Source: Cephalothrix spiralis (lineage: Eukaryota; Nemertea; Palaeonemertea; Archinemertea; Cephalotrichidae). Taken from it: a DNA stretch of 16,516 nt. The stretch lies in NCBI GenBank assembly GCA_032353305.1, contig JAUCNG010401140.1, positions 1 to 16,516 of the forward strand. Direction: 5' to 3'. Position 1 is the first letter of the stretch. Each line of letters starts with the position of its first letter. Below, in pieces: positions 9,778 through 16,516 of the stretch. The notes below the pieces were generated by a model. It saw only the letters and a list, made by a program, of their open reading frames with translations. It did no database searches and was not told where the DNA came from. The position numbers were made by a program, and so were the translations under genes.

Positions 9778-10294
9778 GATTTTGCCCGAATTAATATGTA
9801 AAAAGATATAGTGCAAACCTAAAACTTTTAGTATATCAAATGCACTAAGTGCAATTTTATAAGTAATTCTTAGCTTTCAAGTTGTCATATAATAGCGAAA
9901 ATGTTAAAATTTAAAACACTTATCAAATTAGAGGTAGTCAAAAAGTTATTTTATGGCAATATTATCCTATTTTTACTTTTAAAATTGTACGAAATTTTGT
10001 TCACATATCGGGTTAAAATCTGAGCAGTGATGGTCTGGACTAGCTGCGAGAGTATTCATTCTTTAAGCGAGCAAACATTGTTAAATTAGGAAAGGGTTTC
10101 GATTTTCCTTCTTTTTTTCACCCATTAATTAATAATGGTTCTCTGTTTTATAGCGCACAGTTTGATATATATGTTTAAAAACACTTTTATAACTCAATTT
10201 TAATTCGGACTATTTTTCAACATGCGTTAGAATACTTGCAGTTGATACATGTAATTTTTAGCAATATTACTAAATAGTTTTTATTTATTTTTGA

Positions 10295-10339
10295 GTCATC
10301 TCAACCCAGATCTACTAATCAGGTCAAGGTCGAGATGAC
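10295..10339. repeat. Short inverted repeat
   Basis: The word gtcatctcaacc near 10295 pairs with ggtcgagatgac near 10328, with one mismatch. It overlaps an aggtcaaggtcg word. Confidence 0.55.
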
Positions 10340-10514
10340 CGATTTCGCCATTGGCTGGCTGTATTGTTTTTTATTTAATTTATTTCAAACCACACCTTTT
10401 AAGGGACAGGATTTATTTATTCTTTTAATTCTGACATTAATAATCGGTATTATTTGTAATATTTTTAATTCTTCATAATGTTAATAACAATTCATGTTTT
10501 AGCCCGTGAGATAC

Positions 10515-10654
10515 TACTCTGATAAATGCGAGATTAGAATTTTGTGCTTTGCTAATCTGATCTAGCACTATCATACTAACTTCGGGTGGTAGTGCTAAAT
10601 TCTAATCCGCAATATTTTTTAGCTCGGACACTCGGGCGCGCATTTATCAGGGTA
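10515..10654. mobile_element. 140-bp foldback MITE with 9-bp target duplication
   Basis: The terminal inverted repeats tactctgataaatgcg (10515-10530) and cgcatttatcagggta (10639-10654) match at 15 of 16 positions. The 9-base word gtgagatac lies immediately outside both ends (10506-10514 and 10655-10663) and is a perfect target-site duplication. Inside are two further nested complementary pairs: gattagaattt (10532) with aaattctaatc (10597), and tagcactatca (10563) with tggtagtgcta (10587). The whole element can fold into one long hairpin. A 9-base duplication suits Mutator-like transposases, but foldback elements also produce it. There is no coding capacity. Confidence 0.88.
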
Positions 10655-11260
10655 GTGAGATACATACAGGAATCATACCAAAATTCTAATTAAGTTGAAT
10701 CCTTTATGTATCTTTATGGCATAGTTATGCCAAACGTATGACATGCAGTATTCCTAGTAGGAACAATAGTTGGAGTAGGGCATGGGTTGGTCTATTAAAG
10801 CCGGAGGCTATACGATTTGGTGAATAAAAGTGGTTAAAAATAAATCATCATGACGTCTTAAAAAGTCTTCAAATTTACTAACAAGCAAATAATAAATAAG
10901 CCAAGGACACAGAAATTATTTATCACAGACAAATCTATTTTTAGATTTCACTACCTACGCATCCACTAATAGATCAGCCCATTACATATCTATTTTAAGA
11001 GAAAATGACTGTATGCAAATAATTACCCTTTAAACAAAGTGCTGTTTTTATCATTTCATGACACTTCTAAGATTTTAAATTCAACGAACTGTTAAGATAA
11101 TCTGTTATATTATATTTGTATCATTATTGCAACCTAGGACGAATAATGTCCTTCTGGTAGTGCGTTTTTAATTGTACTACATGTATCTTTTTAAGATTAA
11201 AACAGGCGCGTAGAATCCTCGTTATCGTAATGTTCTAATTCTAATTATTTTGTCTCTTAG

Positions 11261-11417
11261 GCATTTGCATGGTTCAGTGAACTCCTTGTGGAACACGCCG
11301 AAATTTTCTGGTCCCTTTTTGCTGTAGACATGGATGCAGTGCTTGAAGCCCAAGCTCCTGACACATGGGATAGTTTCCCTCTCTTCCAACTTTTAAATGA
11401 TTACCTCCGTAGTGATG
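11261..11417 (+). CDS. Cadps: CAPS/CADPS exon C (MUN domain core)
   Basis: This exon of 157 nt has 52 codons plus one base of a split codon. The acceptor is tgtctcttag and the donor is a perfect gtaagt. The peptide begins [19 protein letters not shown], continues [20 protein letters not shown] and ends [13 protein letters not shown]. It is among the most conserved parts of the CAPS MUN domain, the helical rod that contacts SNARE proteins during vesicle priming. It joins in phase 0 to either exon A (GAG|GCA) or exon B (GAG|GCA), which is why exon B can be optional. The final G combines with AA of exon D to give Glu. Reading through the donor would add about 18 residues and stop at TAA 11471, so intron retention would truncate the protein. 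Confidence 0.95.
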
Positions 11418-12413
11418 GTAAGTTAGGTGTAAATAAAAACGTGAGAGTCGTATTTATTGCAACTAAAACTTAATTTTATTAAATCATACAATGTATAACG
11501 AAATGTACGTGGTCACCAAGACAGATACTTTGATCATGTTGATGTAGAATTATGGATAAACCGATTTGGTTATAAAACAACATAAATATGCCTTTATTAT
11601 ATTAACGTTAATGAGTAGATAAAAAATTTGGCCAATCGGCGATTTTATGTAAAACATAGAAACTAAACGTGTGTCATTTTGAATTTTTAAAGCTTATCAG
11701 AGTATGTATTTTTCTGGTTTTGAGTTTCTCTCAAGTTCTGTCTTTTTTGTTTAATCTCTCTAATAATGCAATTTTAAGCATAGCCATGCATTTTTATTTA
11801 CATAATGAAAGTAATTCTTTGTTGTATATTTAAAGGCTCTAGAAATAATAATGTAAGAATACAATAAAAAGCGATTATACCAAAGAGTGATTTTCATTAT
11901 GATAGAATTTATTATTTTTGCATCAAAATTAATGAAAGGTCATTAATTCTCTTTCGTATTATATGCTTTTTACGTAAATAATTAACTATCTAGTTATTTC
12001 AATTAACAATTGAAGAAAGAACTCTATTCATCTTTATGGAGTAATCATTCGAAAGTTTCCAATTTTTCCAATCTGTAGCCAGAAGTAGGGGTTCCTTCAC
12101 GAAATGGCGCCCATGCCAGAATCCCTTCGCGCTACTTTTAGATTTTATTCTTTCTTCTGTCTGCTGTCTTCGAGCTTAATGTTGCACTTATATCCAAATA
12201 TATTTTTCTCACATTAATAGAAAATAACTGCTATTAGGCCTAGATAATTGAAAATAGAAAATTTTCTTCTAGAATATTCAAATATGCATGGCAATATGAT
12301 TAGAAATTCGTTGCCTTGAATAGCTCTAAATATTAGCATGTCTATATAGCGTACTAAATAGATTATTTGTTTTAATGATAGAAAATGTATAATAATCATG
12401 GATATCTGACTAG

Positions 12414-12435
12414 ACAATAATTTTAAAATTATTGT
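12414..12435. repeat. Perfect 22-bp palindrome
   Basis: The sequence acaataattttaaaattatt followed by gt is its own reverse complement. It is AT-only apart from the ends, so chance or a collapsed AT-rich hairpin are both possible. Confidence 0.8.
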
Positions 12436-12527
12436 ACACAAATTTCAAAAACATACTAGACTAGCTATGCATGCATAGGCTAAAGCTAAATTGTTTTGAT
12501 ATGCCAGAAAATGTTTTCTTTGTAAAA

Positions 12528-12621
12528 AAAATGGATGTTTGATTTATATCTTTGACTAGAGGCAAATTTAAAGTAAAATGGATGTCTGGTTTATATCTTT
12601 GACTAGAGGCAAATTTAAAGT
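12528..12621. repeat. 47-bp tandem duplication
   Basis: Copies 12528-12574 and 12575-12621 abut with a 47-base period and differ at only two or three positions (tttgat versus tctggt). Shared words are tttatatctttgactagagg and caaatttaaagt. The low divergence indicates a recent duplication. Confidence 0.92.
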
Positions 12622-12931
12622 GAGTGGGATACGATAAGATCCGATAAATATATTTTTGTTTAGATATCCACATTCCTTCCGGGGTATTTTGTTATGCTTG
12701 CATCTCTTGGTAAGATACAGATAAAAATTTGCGATGAAGACTTCTTTTTTCTGCCCACTCAGATGATATGTAGCTATAGAAACCAACCCATTGAAAGTGC
12801 AACATCAAGGCCTATTTTTCTTTCAATTTATTTTATTATACATGATCATACATGCACAATCGGACGGAAATATTGATTGTGCACACGAGTGCTGTATTTC
12901 AATATTGGTCACCTAACTCGACTAACTTTCG

Positions 12932-13355
12932 TTACACAAATGTACCAAAAAATTTATTTGCAATTTACAGGTTGTTATTGGTACCACCAACAAAAAACTT
13001 TTAATAGGGACATGGGAAATTATAAATTTCGAAATTTCGCCGCTAGGGGCGCAAAGGAAAATTTTAAACTAGCCATTTCAACTCGGTATAACATGGTGTC
13101 ACATAATATGAAACTAAAAATTAAATACTCGTAAGCGGTTAAGGCTGTAGGTCCTACTCATAAACGGAAAAACAATACAACATTTTTGCCGATAGGGGTC
13201 GCAATTTCGGTAGGTTTTTAGTCAATGCACAAAGATTTTTACAAGCTTTCCAAATATATATGGGTACATGACCCTTATAAAAAAATAAGGTGGTGGTACC
13301 AAAAACTGAACCTGTATTGTTAACTCCAAATGAATTTGCCCATGCATTTGTGTAT
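12932..13355. repeat. Large inverted repeat, possible TIR transposon remnant
   Basis: The left arm, from ttacacaaatg (about 12932) through acagg and tggtaccacc (12979-12988) to atagggacatggg (about 13015), is imperfectly complementary to the right arm at 13262-13355, which contains ggtggtacca at 13292-13301. The axis is near 13140. The interior has two similar GC-rich words, cgccgctaggggcgc (13038) and gccgataggggtcgc (13188). No transposase or clear target duplication is seen. Confidence 0.68.
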
Positions 13356-14043
13356 GGATAGTACAAATGTATGAGGCAAAAAATACCACTGCAACTTTTT
13401 CTGAACATTCAATATTTCTATCCTTTGGTGTATAAAGCTCTATTTCTGAGTATATGATTAAAGGAAAAGAGGCAAATAAAATGTTTTCTCTCACATCTGA
13501 GTGCAGATTTATATGAAGTGTGAACTCACTGAACTGTCACTTTATGACCTTTTTTGCGTATCGAATTTTGGCACAACTCAAAAAGTGTTACTTTTAAAAT
13601 TATCAACAAAACAGTATAATTTATTAATCCATATTTTATTATTTCTTTTATACTACATACTTGTTATTTTAACAATTTGGCAAAAGACTAGACTAGACTT
13701 TAGTCCCCTTCATTTGTAATGTATACACTCAAAAACATTTTTAGTTTGATAAACAAACCCATATTTTCTCCCCCAAAGTACTACATAAAAATAAACTGAG
13801 TTGATAGGTTAATCAGTCGCGGCGCGTGATTACCTAAAACTTTGGGGGCTTCTCGATTTTGATTACGGATCCTTGGTGTAGCAGATCAAAAAAATCCCAC
13901 CAATTCGTAAACAACCTTGACTAAAGATGATCCTATTATTATTAGATTTTAGCGAAACCGAGTCTAGCCAAATAAATCATTTCGACTGTAATGTAATAAG
14001 TTATGTCCTCTAATGATTATATGTTTTGTTTTTTATTGCACAG

Positions 14044-14185
14044 AAAACTTATGTGGTGGAAAATTTCATAATCACATACGTGACAAATTTGCTCCACAAG
14101 TTGTCCGTTATGTGGATTTAATGGAATCATCAATCGCACAGTCCATTCATAAAGGATTTGAAAAAGAAAGATGGGAGCCACAAGG
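14044..14185 (+). CDS. Cadps: CAPS/CADPS exon D (MUN domain)
   Basis: This exon is 142 nt long. Two bases complete the codon begun in exon C (G+AA, Glu), 46 codons follow, and two bases (GG) are carried to exon E. The acceptor is ttattgcacag and the donor is a strong gtaagt. The peptide contains [17 protein letters not shown], then [20 protein letters not shown] and EKERWEPQ. The [17 protein letters not shown] block is nearly invariant in CAPS proteins as I remember them and is the best single identifier in the window. The NLC-GKFH motif at the start also matches the family. The exon ends right after WEPQ, where vertebrate CAPS1 isoforms can carry a proline- and asparagine-rich insert. No such insert is encoded in this exon. 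Confidence 0.95.
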
Positions 14186-14248
14186 GTAAGTTAAATTTGT
14201 AAAAAAACCTAAAATGTATGAGCTTTAGCGTTTGTGATTGTTATGGCT

Positions 14249-14361
14249 AGTGAACAACAGTCTTAAATGTTCCATTCCCACTGTAAAGTGAAAAAAGTCT
14301 TAAATGTTCCATTCCCACTGTAAAGTGAACAACAGTCTTAAATGTTTCATTCCCACTGTAA
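14249..14361. repeat. 38-bp unit, three tandem copies
   Basis: Units start at 14249, 14287 and 14324 (38, 37 and 38 bases). The core words are acagtcttaaatgtt, cattcccactgtaa and agtgaa. The middle copy lacks one base and reads aaaaa where the others read acaac. The array starts about 60 bases after the donor of exon D. Confidence 0.92.
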
Positions 14362-14685
14362 CCATCGTCGACCGCGCCCCTATTTGGAGTTATTGCCGGA
14401 CCTGAACTACATAGCTGATCAGTGAATCACCCGCCACATTTTTTTAAATTTTGTTATAATTACTGATTTTTTTATCTCTACTGGTTGCTATTGATCAAGC
14501 TTAATCATTCTCTAGAATTGATATCTACCTTGGAGCCAAGAGATAAATATCATGTATTTTGATTATAAGTTATTAAAAGTTGGAAAATTACATCATATGA
14601 ATACAGAAATACCATAACCTGATTATCGTCCACCTGATTCAAGCTAGGTTAGCAGCGAATCGAAATTATAGACACAAAAATTATA

Positions 14686-15258
14686 CAGCGTATCCCAAAA
14701 GTTTGGAAAACTATCGATCAGATGACGCATATTGTGACTTAATTATGAATTTTAATAATCGCAAAAATACGCATTTATGTCTTCTCTCCCGAATACAACA
14801 GATTTCGATAACTAAGGCAGCTTCGATTATTCTCCCGAAAAACCTCTTGGTTTCATTTTCCCCAGCCTAAATTCCATACTTAATCGAGAGAATGCTATTT
14901 TCAATCACTCTAAAATTAATCTTGTGAATATCTCAGTGCATTCAGTTTTGAATTAAAAAATTGTAAATAGTAGACTAAATAGTAAATTGAATAAGAAATT
15001 GAAAACAATTGAAAAATAAAAATAAATATTCCGAGAAAGGACGTTCATTTATAATTGAATTTACGGCCCACTGGGGAAATTGAACTTGTTGGTCCTTTGG
15101 TCAAATTTATATAGCTTAGTTGTAAAACAGATTTGCAGCAAATTTATTTAATTTGAAAGAAAATACCATATTCTCTCTAGTGATCACTATATGGTCAATT
15201 CATAATTCAGTCACAATACGACGTTATCTGGCTATTTTCCATTATTTGAGTCACGCTG
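14686..15258. mobile_element. MITE, mariner-like ends, copy 2 (573 bp, inverted)
   Basis: The element begins cagcgtatccc after a TA (14684-14685) and ends gagtcacgctg. The expected TA on the right is now aa. The interior is the reverse complement of the 7760-8304 copy over most of its length; shared blocks include the gtcttctctcc(c)gaata, gagagaatg and ggacgttcattt regions. It is more diverged at its ends and therefore probably older or less constrained. No protein is encoded. Confidence 0.85.
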
Positions 15259-15889
15259 AAGATTAAATTTTTAATGTTGGAGTCCCCCACTTAATTTTTA
15301 TAAATTTTAATGCTTTTATTCAAAATTGATTCAATTTTCATTATTTATTTCGGTTCTTTTATCCTTGCTCTCGTAACAGCACCTTTGACAGGTACTATAA
15401 AATTTACTATAAATATAAAATTATTAGCTTAAATAAAAAGGAACAGTCTCAATAGCATATCTGCTTCTCCTGTTTGTTCCTCCTTATTTAGCTACATATT
15501 TAAATAGTTAACATCATTTTTGTATATTGTTTATAGTTTTGTAGCCAAACATGGAAATATATATTCAATTCAATTCAAAATTATTTGTAGTTACCGCACA
15601 GCAGTCTGACCACGTCACTTTTATCATCCCTCAAACATTATTCTAGGGTATGGGGTCGTCTATAATGATTTTAGATTTCCATAGCATCCCTTTATATACC
15701 CTAATAAATGAGGGGCTGTATTTGCTGAAGCCCTCCGACAACAAACGGCGCGTGCTTCAGAAAATAGTGCTCAATGTGTTGTTTGAAGGAGATCCCGATC
15801 CTTGCATTTATGTCATTATATTTTGAAATAAACATATTGATTTATAACAATTAAAGCTGCGGCTGATTTGATTATCAATTTTTTTATAG

Positions 15890-16045
15890 AAACGGGTGTG
15901 CTACTTCAGAAGATATGTTATGGAAGTTAGATGCCCTACAGTCCTTCATCCGTGACCTCCATTGGCCGGAGGAAGTTTTCGCTGAACATTTGGACCATAG
16001 ACTCAAATTAATGGCTGCTGATATGATTGAAGCCGCGGGAAAACG
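15890..16045 (+). CDS. Cadps: CAPS/CADPS exon E (MUN domain, C-terminal side)
   Basis: This exon of 156 nt has one base completing Gly (GG+A), 51 codons, and two bases (CG) of an Arg codon finished in the next exon beyond the window. The acceptor is tttttttatag and the donor is gtaatt. The peptide contains [38 protein letters not shown] and [13 protein letters not shown]. This is the CAPS segment following the vertebrate insertion point. The [19 protein letters not shown] wording is diagnostic of the family. The open phase 2 end and the lack of a stop show that the coding sequence continues downstream, as expected since the family has a substantial further C-terminal region. Confidence 0.95.
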
Positions 16046-16516
16046 GTAATTAAAGGGGATATTGTTAGGGCAGGGAACCAGACTATATTACGAAAGAGGG
16101 TTGAAATTCGTGCCTAAAACCAGTATATCGTGATCTTAAATGTAAACAAATTATTTCGATAAATACGGCCTTTAAGTTTTCCAAATTGGACATTTTGATT
16201 GATACTGGCACAGAATGCAATGTAATTTTAAAATACTCTGATTAGAGTAGAGTAATCGCAATATCATTTGTAGTACGATACCGAAATGTACCCATTTTAG
16301 GCACTTACATGTAGGACCAAAGTTTTTTCATGTTACCCAGAATTGGACCCTACATGTATACACAAGTTTATAGAACTTTTGGGGTTAAACCTTCACAACC
16401 CCGTTTTCGGCCCCCCCGCCAAAATCTCGGAAGTTTGGACCTAAACCCCATGAACCCTTATATTTTTGGAAAGCTTGTGGAAATTCTAGGTTCAAGTTTA
16501 TATTTTCGAAAGGGTC
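16046..16516 (+). other. Start of the intron after exon E
   Basis: The intron begins at the gtaatt donor and runs off the window. Apart from the repeat at 16357-16516 no structure is identified. Confidence 0.85.
16357..16516 (+). repeat. Dispersed repeat, copy 2 (cut by window end)
   Basis: The copy aligns with 5421-5598 in the same orientation and is interrupted by the window edge at ttcgaaagggtc. It carries a C-rich run (ggcccccccgcc) where copy 1 reads gtcctcttaacg. Confidence 0.8.

Larger units (their letters stand above)
7183..11260 (+). other. CAPS intron 2 (exon B to exon C)
   Basis: The intron runs from the gtaata donor to the tgtctcttag acceptor. Besides the tandem array, MITE, hairpins and 140-bp element listed separately, the stretches 7389-7757, 8307-8569, 8658-9740 and 10664-11260 are AT-rich with no gene that I can support. 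Two AGGTCA-type words at 8971 and 9010 are noted as findings. Confidence 0.88.
11418..14043 (+). other. CAPS intron 3 (exon C to exon D)
   Basis: The intron runs from gtaagt to ttattgcacag. The repeats at 12414, 12528 and 12932 are listed separately. The stretches 11418-12413 and 13370-14043 are AT-rich and show no coding sequence. Overlapping short open frames on both strands in 12214-13719 lie within repeats and lack recognisable motifs. Confidence 0.88.
14186..15889 (+). other. CAPS intron 4 (exon D to exon E)
   Basis: The intron runs from gtaagt to tttttttatag. It holds a tandem triplication and the inverted MITE copy. The stretches 14362-14685 and 15259-15889 contain no gene that I can support. 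I looked for an exon resembling the vertebrate CAPS1 insert located at this junction and did not recognise one. Confidence 0.88.

Noticed and set aside
11288-11473. Independent 61-codon gene starting at an ATG
   Set aside because: The first in-frame codons belong to CAPS exon C, and the tail is read-through past its gtaagt donor.
12214-13719. Overlapping short open frames on both strands
   Set aside because: They are AT-rich or repeat-derived, overlap each other and have no recognisable products.

Overview
This is a piece of a metazoan (animal) nuclear genome. It is AT-rich, has no long open reading frames, and contains short protein-coding exons bounded by GT/AG splice sites within long introns. 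The five exons I can read are all on the + strand. They encode consecutive parts of one protein, a CAPS/CADPS-family calcium-dependent secretion activator (UNC-31 in nematodes), within the C-terminal half of its MUN domain. Wording in the exons (for example GFEKERWE and NGCATSED) looks more like the protostome proteins I remember than the vertebrate ones. Frequent ACATGTA words and AGGTCAAGGTCA-type repeats would fit a lophotrochozoan such as a mollusc, but that is a weak inference.

Layout: 1-4674 is the end of an intron, with scattered inverted repeats and a possible tRNA-derived SINE. Exon A is 4675-4781. Intron 1 (4782-7122) holds a dispersed repeat and palindromes. Exon B is 7123-7182, a 60-nt in-frame exon that looks like an optional cassette. 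Intron 2 (7183-11260) holds a tandem array right after exon B, a 545-bp TA-flanked MITE, hairpins and a 140-bp element with a perfect 9-bp target duplication. Exon C is 11261-11417. Intron 3 (11418-14043) holds a 47-bp tandem duplication and a ~420-bp inverted repeat. Exon D is 14044-14185. Intron 4 (14186-15889) holds a 38-bp tandem triplication and a second, inverted copy of the MITE. Exon E is 15890-16045. The last 470 bases are intron with a second copy of the dispersed repeat, cut by the window edge.

The reading frame is continuous across all junctions (phases 0, 0, 1, 2, and 2 at the exit), so this is probably a functional gene. The gene's start, its C2 and PH domains and its stop codon all lie outside the window. 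The product would act in priming dense-core vesicles for calcium-triggered exocytosis. The most interesting structural points are the cassette exon interrupting a conserved MUN segment behind a weak donor, and the pair of inverted MITEs that bracket exons C and D and could pair in the pre-mRNA.
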